Positions 36,756 to 44,735 of a stretch of DNA of 64,000 nucleotides are shown piece after piece; position 1 is the stretch's first letter; the number at the start of each line of letters is the position of its first letter. The DNA comes from CAVVEC01 sp963770485. GTDB lineage: Bacteria > Acidobacteriota > Terriglobia > Terriglobales > Acidobacteriaceae. The notes under the pieces were generated by a model that searched no databases, was not told the origin of the DNA, and worked only from the letters and a program-made list of their open reading frames with translations. Both the position numbers and the translations under genes were made by a program. Location: assembly GCA_963770485.1 (NCBI GenBank), contig CAVYPX010000018.1, forward strand, positions 23,556 through 87,555. The letters run 5' to 3'.

Positions 36756-37316
36756 CTACGGGCAGAAGCCGTTGCCCTTGTAGCAATTGAATATTTGCGT
36801 CTGCCATTTGCAAGTAGTTTGGTTATTTTGCTCTCCCGGACACTGAGTTTGGGTGGTGTCGAAGTATTCCCCGGTGCCCCAGAATGTTACGTTATCGGGG
36901 TCAATGCTCACGCTGACGTATTCTCCCCAGATGTTGTCGGATGCGTCCGCGCCCGTCGCGCTAGCGGTCACTGCTGGTGTGCTCTCGGTCCCTAAAAGGT
37001 CAATCCTTGCCATGTAAGGACTGGGGTCGGTGGTCCCATTGCCAACACTGAACGTGTAGCCGATGTTTTGATTCTTGTCGATAGCATTACTCGGCATCCA
37101 GTAGAAGAGCGCAGGCGTACTTCCAACATCTTGGAAGTCCCCCTGATAGACGAGTGTGGGCGCCGTACTGGGGCTGACCGGGCCAGCGAGTGTGTAGTAA
37201 CGCACTCCAGTGCGCTGGGTGGTATTGTCCTCCTGAATCGTCTGGGTGACCGCCATGTACTCGCATGAAGTGTACGAGACACGGCCCTCTGTGCAAGGAC
37301 TGATGTTCTTCGACAA
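36756..37316 (-). pseudogene. C-terminal remnant of a large exported protein
   Basis: The 186 residues look like the end of a longer secreted protein. Visible parts are RYYTLAGPVSPSTAPTLVYQGDF, FYWMPSNAIDKNQNIGYTF, IWGEYVSVSIDPDNVTFWGTGEYF and WQTQIFNC. They resemble the C-terminal domain of large sialidase-like beta-propeller proteins that I associate with Acidobacteria (pattern MPS.A.D..GNI.GYS... WGDYSS...DP.D.CTFW). There is no signal peptide, the only start is a TTG, a stop lies just upstream in frame, and the LuxR gene begins its 3' end 12 bp away. I therefore call it a truncated remnant rather than an intact gene. Confidence 0.55.
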
Positions 37317-37328
37317 TACTGCCTGCGT

Positions 37329-38126
37329 TTACGCGTGTTTTTCCGGAGAGGAACCGCTTCGCGGATGGCGGCGAGAATCCTCGGGACCGTTGTGCGGCCG
37401 TCCGGCAGCGGTAGAGTGCTTCACTCCCTTTTCCGACGACGGCGCTGATCCCAAGTTGAAGGCGTACAGCACGACTTCCACCCGGCTGGAGACTCCTAGT
37501 TTGTCGAAGACGCGGAAGAGATAATTTTTGACGGTGTGCTCGGTGAGCTTCAAGTGCCGGGCAATCTCCCGGTTCGACAAGCCATCGGCCACGCAGCGAA
37601 CCACGTCCTGCTCACGTTTGGAGAGCACCGACAAGCCGCTGGCATCAGTCAGGCGCATCGGCATCGCCTCGGAAACCGCGTCGAGCAGGTAGCCGAGTTC
37701 GCGGCTGTTGGCCCACACCTGGCCCAGATGAGCCGAGTAAATACATTTGGCCAGAGATTTCAGGGATTCCGTGCGGCAGAATACGCCGCGGGCGCCGGCG
37801 CGAAACGCCTCCAGAACCGCGCTGCGTTTGGAACTGTCCAGCAGCATGACGACGCGAACCCCGGGGTGCGAGGTGCGCAGCTGGCGGGCTACCTGAAGCC
37901 CCAACTTGGGATTGTCCTGCAACATCGGGCTCAACAGGACTACGTCAGGCTTTTCGCTGTCTATGGCGGCCAGAATCGCAGCCTCGGTGGGTTCGGTTTC
38001 AATGATCTGGAAGCGCTTATCCCGCGCCAGGGCATCGGCCAGGAGTTGGCTCGTCATGCGCGTGCTGTCGGCAGCCAACACCCGAATGGGCTGTGTTACT
38101 TCCGGCGAAGAATCTGGAGCTGACAT
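37329..38126 (-). CDS. LuxR-family regulator with phosphosite-less receiver domain
   Basis: Residues 14-135 have the shape of a response-regulator receiver (IRVLAADSTRM, DVVLLSPMLQDN, VVMLLDSSKRSAVLEAFRAGARGVFCRTES). The phosphoacceptor aspartate after DVVLL is Ser66, one of the acidic pair is Ala, and the conserved Lys is Arg118. Residues about 165-225 form a LuxR-type HTH (LSKREQDVVRCVADGLSNREIARHLKLTEHTVKNYLFRVFDKLGVSSR). It probably regulates transcription without phosphorylation. ATG 38126 begins just before the receiver; a longer frame to 38375 has no support. It is divergent from galE. Confidence 0.82.
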   Translation of the reverse strand: MSAPDSSPEVTQPIRVLAADSTRMTSQLLADALARDKRFQIIETEPTEAAILAAIDSEKPDVVLLSPMLQDNPKLGLQVARQLRTSHPGVRVVMLLDSSKRSAVLEAFRAGARGVFCRTESLKSLAKCIYSAHLGQVWANSRELGYLLDAVSEAMPMRLTDASGLSVLSKREQDVVRCVADGLSNREIARHLKLTEHTVKNYLFRVFDKLGVSSRVEVVLYAFNLGSAPSSEKGVKHSTAAGRPHNGPEDSRRHPRSGSSPEKHA

Positions 38127-38567
38127 GGGACTTGCGGCAACAACCAAAACCCTCCTCACCGCCCTTTTCTCGCCCCCTGTGCCTCGATAGCAGACACACC
38201 GGGCCGCTGCCCTGCCGGGCGGTTCATACTTCACGGTAGCCTCCCGGTTTTGCGGGTGTAAACAGTACTTTCGTACCCAGAAGTACATGTATGACGGTTG
38301 GAGTTCCACTTCTCCTAACAAGCTGCGGCAAAAGTCCCGGTTGAGTTGATCTTGGGTGGCGCAGCGCTTCAGCATGTGCGATAACCGGCCTGTTGTTCGG
38401 AACTGGCTTTAGCCGCTGGGGTCAAAACGCAGGTTGGGAAAGGTTCTCTGGTCGCGGCGAGCCGGGGGACAAAAGCAGCCCGGCCGTGAGACTATGAATT
38501 CTTCGCGCTTTGGGCATGTCCGAAGGATTGCCGGCTGTCAGGGAACTGCGGGAATGGAGAAAACAGC
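38127..38567. other. divergent intergenic region between the LuxR regulator and galE
   Basis: About 440 bp with no credible gene. It must hold the promoters of both genes. I see no convincing -35/-10 pair or clear operator palindrome. Confidence 0.4.
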
Positions 38568-39536
38568 TTGATCGTTCTCGTCGTCGGAGGTGCGGGATAC
38601 ATTGGCAGTCACGCCGCTCGAACCTTGCGAAGGTTGGGGCACGAGGCGGTGGTCTATGACAATCTGTCCACCGGGCATGCGTTTTTGGCCAAGGGATTCG
38701 AACTGATCGAAGGAGATATCGCTGACCCTGCGAAACTCTCCGCTGCCATACGCCGGGTGGATTCGGTCATGCACTTCGCCGCCCACGCCTACGTGGGAGA
38801 GTCCGTCGAGAACCCGCGCAAATACTTCCACAACAACGTGGAAAAAGGTCTCACGCTGCTGAATACCTGCGTGGATTGCGGCGTGCGTCGCATCATCTTC
38901 TCCTCCACGTGCGCCGTGTACGGGGTTCCAACTAAAATGCCGATCCCCGAGGATATTCCGCGTGAGCCCGTGAACCCTTATGGCGTGACCAAGTTGTTTC
39001 TTGAGCGGGCGCTCGAAGCTTATGACCGCGCTTATGGCCTGCGCTTTGCCAGCCTGCGCTATTTCAATGCCGCCGGCGCCGATGAAAGCGGAGAGATTGG
39101 CGAGCTGCACGATCCCGAACCCCATCTGATTCCCTTAGCGCTGGCCGCGGCGAGTGGGACAGGTCCGCAGTTGGAAATTTTCGGTGAGGATTATCCTACG
39201 CCCGATGGCACCTGCGTCCGGGACTACATTCACGTGAACGATCTCGCCGAAGCGCACGTGCTGGCCTTGCAGCATTTGGCCAACGGAGGAAGTTCGGTCG
39301 CCGTGAACCTCGGCACGGGACGAGGATGTTCGGTGAAAGAAGTGCTCAACGAAGTCGAGCAAGTAACGGGACGCCCTGTTCCCCGGCGTGTGGGACCGCG
39401 CCGGCCGGGCGATCCGCCCGAGTTGGTGGCGGATCCCAGAGCCGCCGAGAAGCTGCTTCACTGGAAAGCTACCCGCTCACTCAACAACATCGTTACCACC
39501 GCCTGGAATTGGATGCAAAGCCGGGGAGCGCGGTAG
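38568..39536 (+). CDS. galE: UDP-glucose 4-epimerase
   Basis: This enzyme interconverts UDP-glucose and UDP-galactose. The extended SDR fold is clear: GGAGYIGSH at residues 7-15, the catalytic serine in IIFSSTCAVYG, and Tyr-x3-Lys in NPYGVTKLFLE. The C-terminal sugar-binding part has CVRDYIHVNDLAEAHVLAL, as expected. The 322-residue length is normal. It starts at TTG 38568 with GGAG eight bases upstream. It could feed UDP-galactose into the polysaccharide locus at 49-63 kb, though it is some 10 kb away. Confidence 0.93.
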   Translation: MIVLVVGGAGYIGSHAARTLRRLGHEAVVYDNLSTGHAFLAKGFELIEGDIADPAKLSAAIRRVDSVMHFAAHAYVGESVENPRKYFHNNVEKGLTLLNTCVDCGVRRIIFSSTCAVYGVPTKMPIPEDIPREPVNPYGVTKLFLERALEAYDRAYGLRFASLRYFNAAGADESGEIGELHDPEPHLIPLALAAASGTGPQLEIFGEDYPTPDGTCVRDYIHVNDLAEAHVLALQHLANGGSSVAVNLGTGRGCSVKEVLNEVEQVTGRPVPRRVGPRRPGDPPELVADPRAAEKLLHWKATRSLNNIVTTAWNWMQSRGAR

Positions 39537-40196
39537 ACAAAAGGAATGTTCACGTGGGGACAGCCGCCCCCAGTCTGCCTGAGCGCAGCCGAAGGAGCTG
39601 TCCCACGCGAGATTAGTCTCAATCTGATTCACTTCGAGCTAAGTTATTGAATCTTCGTTCGGGCTCCAGCCAGGATGCGGAATGACGGTCTGACCATCGC
39701 GTAGAATGCCATTTAATAGCATTTGCAGGCCCGTAGGACGACGAGCAGGTGCTCGGATGACGTTTGGGCCGTCCCGGCATCTGGGAACTCGCCAGAGGCC
39801 GATTGAGTGCAATGTTATCCCGTAGCTATAGCAGAAATTCCCGAATTGGAACAATGTTTCCTATCTTGACGTCGGTCACCCGCCCCACTGACATCTCAAA
39901 CATCAGCCTCGGCATATTGTTCCTGGTGCCGACCGCGCAGGGGCAACCTTTGCCGCGCGGAGTAGGGTGAACCGCACTGCGATGGCTCGAAGTTTCGCCG
40001 AGTTCAAATGAAATCAGCAAGATTCCAATCGCTCAGGCGCTCGAGGAGTTTGGCCCGCGAGTTGCGCTTGAGCTCCGGTTCAGACTTGATTTGCGCCTCT
40101 AAAGTATTCCACCAATGCGCCGATGAGGAGTCTTGGCGGCAATCTTGAGTGGCCGCCGGACGACCATCGAACTAACACTTCTAGGAGAAACCTATT
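39537..40196. other. 660-bp intergenic region
   Basis: I see no credible gene. An inverted repeat TGGGGACAGCC / GGAGCTGTCCCA (39554-39606) sits just after galE and encloses CTGAGCGCAGCCGAAGG, a relative of the dispersed repeats; it may also act as a terminator. A short minus-strand ORF at 39826-40020 has no supporting features. Confidence 0.45.
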
Positions 40197-40646
40197 ATGT
40201 CAGTAGCTGGAATTTACAGTACCACCCCTTCTCAAACGCTCTCCGCACAACAGTCAAGCCAACCTTCCTCAACTGGCATGACCTGGCAAGAGTACACGAA
40301 ACAACGGCGAGTCGACGTGCAGGCGCTCAGCGCGGCGTTGAAAACAGGCGACCTGAACGCTGCCAAGCAGGCCTACAACACTCTGGTCACGCTAGGTAAC
40401 ACACTGCCCGGAGATAACGCCTTCGTTCGCTCGGATCGGGCTATGGATTTCAACGCCATCGGGGGAGCGCTGGACAATGGAAACATTGGCCAAGCTCAGA
40501 CAGCCCTTACCACACTTCAGGATACCTTCAAGAGGGATTTTCCAGTGCAGAGCGGCCGTCCAACGCCAGCTGTCGTGACCAGCAAGGCCGCGCCAGCCGG
40601 GTCGAGCTCGGCGGGCGCAGTAAATGGCGTGAATACATTGGCCTGA
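40197..40646 (+). CDS. small protein with a duplicated helical-hairpin motif
   Basis: I do not recognise a named family. The 149-residue protein has no signal peptide. Its middle carries two similar units: DVQALSAALKTGDLNAAKQAYNTL (about 40-63) and DFNAIGGALDNGNIGQAQTALTTL (about 83-106). Both follow [LI]..AL..G[DN][LI]..A[KQ].A..TL, a TPR-like helix-turn-helix unit. Both ends are low-complexity Ser/Thr/Ala/Gln. AGGAG lies ten bases before the ATG, and a strong terminator follows the stop. It is a monocistronic, well-delimited gene and therefore likely real. Confidence 0.65.
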   Translation: MSVAGIYSTTPSQTLSAQQSSQPSSTGMTWQEYTKQRRVDVQALSAALKTGDLNAAKQAYNTLVTLGNTLPGDNAFVRSDRAMDFNAIGGALDNGNIGQAQTALTTLQDTFKRDFPVQSGRPTPAVVTSKAAPAGSSSAGAVNGVNTLA

Positions 40647-40664
40647 AGCCACTCATTCGCCCAA

Positions 40665-40695
40665 TAAAAAAGGCCCTCAGCGCTGAGGGCCTTTC
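40665..40695. terminator. bidirectional intrinsic terminator
   Basis: AGGCCCTCAGCGCTGAGGGCCT (40671-40692) is a perfect palindrome. It is flanked by AAAAAA on the left and TTT on the right. It serves the plus-strand small gene and, with a better T tract, the minus-strand sulfotransferase gene ending at 40745. Confidence 0.88.
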
Positions 40696-40744
40696 ATCAC
40701 TACAAAAACGTTACCGCGGGTTGGTCAGATCACAATCCCAACCT

Positions 40745-41677
40745 TCAGCCGACGTGCGAAACCATGGAGGCGTCCGCATCGGAAGAGATTCCAGCCGAGT
40801 CCATGGTCACAACCGGATACTGCAGCCGCAGCAGGGTGCTGGCGGCGTACTGTTCGATGAAGCGAACTTGCTCCGGGGTCAGCTTTTCCTGCCAGCCGCC
40901 CATCTTGCCGGAGCGCACGAAGCGTCCGCCCGGTTGCACGCTCTTCTGAGGCCGCCGCGCCACTTTGGAATAGTTTTCCTGCTTGTACAGATTGTCTTCT
41001 TTGTCGCGCATCTTCTGCACGCTGTTGTTGGCGACCGCTCTCTCCACCGCACTCGCGTCGACCGTCACGCCGAGGAAGTGCACGATCTTCAGGAACATTT
41101 CGACGCTATTTTTTCGCAAGTCTTCGTAACGGAGGAGCAGAAGATCGCCTCTGCCAGCCAGCGGCGAATCGATCCAGGACTGCACGTGGTTTGGCCATGT
41201 GCCGTGCCGCTTGCCGCGTCGGAGCATGTCGTCCAGATAAGCTTCAAACGTGGGGCGACCGATGCCCAGATTTTTCTCGAAAGCAAACTCTGAAAGTGCG
41301 ACGTCGCGCACATCGCGGACCAGGTAGATGCCTTTCTTGTAGACCGGCCGGTAAGGCTCATGCGTGCCGATGAAGCGTCCGCCATCCGGGAATAGCGTCC
41401 AGCCGTGCCTTGCGTCGCTCAAGCCGCGCAATGCCGCATTGACGTCGTCGAAGCTCGAAGGCTTCCCGGTCAGAATCTCAAACAGGACGAAGCGCAACCA
41501 GGTGCTGCCGGAGCGCGGGTAGCTGCCAAGAATTATGTCGGAAGGCTTCAGACTCTGGTGGCGCCACCAGACTATCGGGTTTCGGACCCTGGTGGAAGTG
41601 ATCCGATGACGAACCCGGCGAAAGAAAATGGCTGCCTTACTGGAAGACACCGCTGATTGTTCTGGATCGTGTGACAT
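40745..41677 (-). CDS. PAPS-dependent sulfotransferase family protein
   Basis: The 310-residue protein belongs to the Sulfotransfer_1 type (PF00685). The 5'-phosphosulfate loop is GSYPRSGSTWLRF (about 51-63), and the 3'-phosphate site is YLVRDVRDVALS (R121, S129). A histidine in IGTHEPYRP could be the catalytic base. The C-terminal part has VRSGKMGGWQEKLTPEQ, matching the family's final PAPS contact (RKG..GDWK-like). ATG 41677 has GAGGT five bases upstream. No PAPS synthesis genes are near. It may sulfate a surface glycan such as the one made by the 49-63 kb locus. Confidence 0.88.
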   Translation of the reverse strand: MSHDPEQSAVSSSKAAIFFRRVRHRITSTRVRNPIVWWRHQSLKPSDIILGSYPRSGSTWLRFVLFEILTGKPSSFDDVNAALRGLSDARHGWTLFPDGGRFIGTHEPYRPVYKKGIYLVRDVRDVALSEFAFEKNLGIGRPTFEAYLDDMLRRGKRHGTWPNHVQSWIDSPLAGRGDLLLLRYEDLRKNSVEMFLKIVHFLGVTVDASAVERAVANNSVQKMRDKEDNLYKQENYSKVARRPQKSVQPGGRFVRSGKMGGWQEKLTPEQVRFIEQYAASTLLRLQYPVVTMDSAGISSDADASMVSHVG

Positions 41678-41908
41678 TGAAAACCTCAAGACTAGATTCG
41701 ACGTGTAGGCGCGTACGGCGAGAACGGTTAGACCTCAGGGGCTAAACGAATCGGGCTGTTTCTGTGGGGATGAGTCTCCCGGTCACTTTGGGTACTTCGG
41801 GTTACGGCTCTGGAATCTGGTCCGTGGAAACAGCTACAGTCCAAGCGGCGAGTTGATTCGGGTCACGCGGGCGCTTGCCTTTGCCGATGGTCATAGGAAG
41901 TCTGGTTC

Positions 41909-42010
41909 TCAGCGGGTCACGAATCTCCATGACACAACGACGATGAAAATGATTATTCCGGCCAAATACGCCCAGCCTCGCCCTTTTTGGAGTTTTTCAT
42001 GATCTATCAT
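41909..42010 (-). CDS. 33-residue single-pass membrane peptide
   Basis: This short frame reads MIDHEKLQKGRGWAYLAG, then a hydrophobic run IIIFIVVVSW, and ends RFVTR. GAGGT lies five bases before the ATG, a good ribosome binding site. A charged N-terminus, one membrane helix and a positive C-terminal end are typical of real small membrane proteins. It is the only coding candidate in the 527-bp gap between the sulfotransferase and the exported-protein gene. The function is unknown. Confidence 0.45.
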   Translation of the reverse strand: MIDHEKLQKGRGWAYLAGIIIFIVVVSWRFVTR

Positions 42011-42204
42011 GAAGTACCTCGCCTAGACCATCATGCCACAGACGGGATGCTAAAGCGATCCTGTGAAAAACCAAACTGACTCACTACCGAAAATTTCACC
42101 TTGCTTGCATTAGGCAGGGTGATAGGTTCAGACTGAAGACTCCTACCCGGTGATTGGTTGCCCTCCGGGAGCCTTACGAGTGGAGGGCGGAAAAGAGATT
42201 TCCC

Positions 42205-42882
42205 ATGAAGCTCATCGTCAGAGTACCGATTTTCATGTTCGTGACACTGCTGTTCTGCGAGCACTTGTTCGCTCAAACTCCCAATAACGGCAAATTCGTA
42301 TTGCTTCCGGAGGTTCCGGTTGCCGTGGCCCTGAATGCACCGGTTGTGGCCAGCGGGACCGAGGCTTCGGATGTCGATGCAAGTCTCTACACGATCTTCA
42401 ACAATTTTGGCAAAAAGCCGAACTGCTACGACAACGAGGGCTGGGTTGTCTCCGGGAAAGATTCTAGTCTTGGGTATTCCCAATATATCGCCATGAGGTT
42501 CACACCCAAAGCGGATGCAACCGTAACGGAACTCAAGCTGGCCCTATTCCGGACCACCGACAAGCCCGGAGGAGCGGTAATCAGCCTGAATGAAGACATG
42601 GGCAACCAGCCCGGTAATCCTCTCCACACCTGGGTGACCAGCAAGCTGGGAAACTCCGGGAAGCTGCCTTGTGTGTACACGATGGTGAAGAGCAAGCACG
42701 GTCTGCCCGTCAGGGAGGGCGCGCAATATTGGGTGGTTGCCGCCGCTACGGGGACCGAGATGGACGGATGGATTTTCACGTACAAGGGCACCACTGGGAA
42801 CTTTGCCTACAACTATGACGACGAAGGCTGGAAGATCGAAAATTCCAATCTTTCCGTGTTTGCCGTGTTGGGTACCCGGTAG
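42205..42882 (+). CDS. exported choice-of-anchor-type beta-sandwich protein
   Basis: The 225-residue protein has a signal peptide (LIVRVPIFMFVTLLFCEHLFAQ). Its body resembles choice-of-anchor R-type domains: LYTIFNNFGKKPNCYDNEGWVVSG, YIAMRFTPKADATVTELKLALFRT, GGAVISLNEDMGNQPGNPLHTW, and LPVREGAQYWVVAAATGTEMDGW. The ATG at 42205 starts directly at the signal peptide. It has no C-terminal sorting signal that I can see, so it is probably secreted or surface-associated. The function is unknown. Confidence 0.65.
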   Translation: MKLIVRVPIFMFVTLLFCEHLFAQTPNNGKFVLLPEVPVAVALNAPVVASGTEASDVDASLYTIFNNFGKKPNCYDNEGWVVSGKDSSLGYSQYIAMRFTPKADATVTELKLALFRTTDKPGGAVISLNEDMGNQPGNPLHTWVTSKLGNSGKLPCVYTMVKSKHGLPVREGAQYWVVAAATGTEMDGWIFTYKGTTGNFAYNYDDEGWKIENSNLSVFAVLGTR

Positions 42883-43112
42883 CCCGCCAGGGATCAGCTC
42901 GCAACTCGCGAGGGAACTCCACCAGCGATTCTCTGTAGGACGAAAAAGTCCGTGTCTTTATTGGGCGTTTAGCGGCACCCTTCGACTTCGCTCAAGGCAG
43001 GCTCCTGAAGCCTTCCCAAGAGCCCTTTGTAAGATAACTCGCAGTTGAAAGGTGCCGAAAGAAAGCAGGTCCCTCCACTACGCTTCGCTTCGGTCGGGAT
43101 GACAAAAACGGC

Positions 43113-44573
43113 TCAAACGTAACCCAGGCCCGCCAGGCGGTCGTGGATGATCTTTTCACCCTCCGCGTCGGCGCCGTCCCCCGGAGTGCGTTTTTCCATG
43201 CCGGCGACGAGCGACCGTCCTTGCATGGATTCCGGAATTTCGTATCCCGCAAGATCTAACAAAGTGGGAGCGATGTCCAGCAGTTTAGCGCCTTCGTACT
43301 CGCCGTTGATCGGACAATTGGGCGCGGCCAGCACAAACATCCCGTACTGGGCGTGATTGCAGCCATCCGGACCGGTATCGTTTTCCTGCACGTAAATATT
43401 GGGGTAGCCGACAGTGCCGATCGAGCGCCAATCCAAGCCGCCGAAATGCACGATGAGATCAGGAGCCACGTTGCGCACAGTGTGGTAAATCTCTTTGGGC
43501 TTGAAGACCAGCGAGTTGAGCGGCTTGCCCTTGTCGTTGAGCATCGCCTCAAACTTCGCCTTGATCTGATTCTGGAAAGCGTCGTACTCGGCGGCTGGAA
43601 TCACGCCTTGCGGTTCGCGTCCCTGCACGTTGAAAAACACTCGCGCGTAATAACCGCCTTCGCTCCAGACTTTGGTCTTGGCCCAGTTGACTTTGAGCTT
43701 GTTAAAAGGCGTGACTTCGGTCGGATACTCGTCCAGCACCAGCAGGCCTTCGTTGATCAGCCACTGATTCACGGCGATGCCGCCATCCAGACGCTGGGCA
43801 CCGTGATCAGAGACGAGCAGCAAAACGGTTTCGCTGTCGAGCAACTCGATCACATTGCCAATCTGCTCATCGAGCCAGAGGTAGTAATCCGGGATTACGT
43901 TCTCATAAGGATTGCCAGGTTCGTACTGCACGTGCTGCTTGTCGAAGTAATTCCAGAAACCGTGATGCACGCGGTCCAGGCCGATGTCCACGTACTGGAA
44001 ATAATCCCACTCCTGTTCGGTGAGCATCCACTTCACCACTTGCCACTGTTTGCGGCTCATGGCAAAGATTTCGTCGCGCAGCCAGTCTTTGCGGTCGGTG
44101 CGAAAGTTCTTGACATCGACGGGATATTCGCCGACCAGTTCCGTGATTTTCGCCTTGATGTTTGAGGGATAGGTGAAGTCATCTTTCTTCGTGTCGGGCG
44201 TCAGAAAGCAGCCGACGCTGATCCCGTTAATGCGCCGTGGCGGGAAATTCGGCGGCACGCCGATGACGATGGATTTTTTGCCCTCGCGCGCCAGGTGATC
44301 CCACATGGCATAGGACTTGATCGAATTGGAGTTGGCGAAGCCCAGCTTCTCGTAGGAATAATCCATGCGGTTGCGGAAGCCGTAGATGCCGAGCGAACCG
44401 GGATCCTGGCTGGTGCTCATGCACATCCACGCGGGAACTGTGATCGGGGGCACAACGCTTTGCAACCGGCCATAGAGGCCGGCGTCCATCAGGCGGCGAA
44501 TATTGACCAGGCGCTCATCCCCGAAGATGACTTCGGGAGCGCAGCAATCTAATCCTAAAATGCAAATTTTCAT
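43113..44573 (-). CDS. alkaline phosphatase superfamily phosphodiesterase/pyrophosphatase 1
   Basis: The 486-residue protein has the NPP-like fold. The first metal ligand is in ILGLDCCAPEV, and the nucleophile is probably the Thr of ITVPAWMCMSTSQDPG. The second metal site is in LLLVSDHGAQ, and the third in NHAQYGMFVLAAP. There is no signal peptide, so it is likely cytoplasmic or acts on a lipid-linked substrate at the membrane. It is the last gene of the 48759-43113 unit with a second related enzyme and a membrane sulfatase-fold protein. The substrate is unknown. Confidence 0.82.
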   Translation of the reverse strand: MKICILGLDCCAPEVIFGDERLVNIRRLMDAGLYGRLQSVVPPITVPAWMCMSTSQDPGSLGIYGFRNRMDYSYEKLGFANSNSIKSYAMWDHLAREGKKSIVIGVPPNFPPRRINGISVGCFLTPDTKKDDFTYPSNIKAKITELVGEYPVDVKNFRTDRKDWLRDEIFAMSRKQWQVVKWMLTEQEWDYFQYVDIGLDRVHHGFWNYFDKQHVQYEPGNPYENVIPDYYLWLDEQIGNVIELLDSETVLLLVSDHGAQRLDGGIAVNQWLINEGLLVLDEYPTEVTPFNKLKVNWAKTKVWSEGGYYARVFFNVQGREPQGVIPAAEYDAFQNQIKAKFEAMLNDKGKPLNSLVFKPKEIYHTVRNVAPDLIVHFGGLDWRSIGTVGYPNIYVQENDTGPDGCNHAQYGMFVLAAPNCPINGEYEGAKLLDIAPTLLDLAGYEIPESMQGRSLVAGMEKRTPGDGADAEGEKIIHDRLAGLGYV

Positions 44574-44616
44574 GGCGGAATGATTTCAGGAGCTGGTTGA
44601 AAAATCCTATCCCATT

Positions 44617-44702
44617 GTCATGCCGAGCGCAGCGCGGGATCTGTAGTTCTTCAAGGTGCAAGGAAAACTGCAGATTCCTCGTCGCATGCGCTCCTCGGAA
44701 TG
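44617..44702. repeat. 86-bp inverted repeat of the TGTCATGCCGAGCG type
   Basis: TGTCATGCCGAGCGCAGCGCGGGATCTGTAG is answered by CTGCAGATTCCTCGTCGCATGCGCTCCTCGGAATGACA. It forms a long hairpin between the two phosphodiesterase genes. Confidence 0.65.
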
Positions 44703-44735
44703 ACAAGGATTTAGGTTTTCGACAAGGCTCCTAGT

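Noticed and set aside
39826..40020. 64-residue minus-strand frame
   Set aside because: No ribosome binding site, no recognisable motif and no partner genes.
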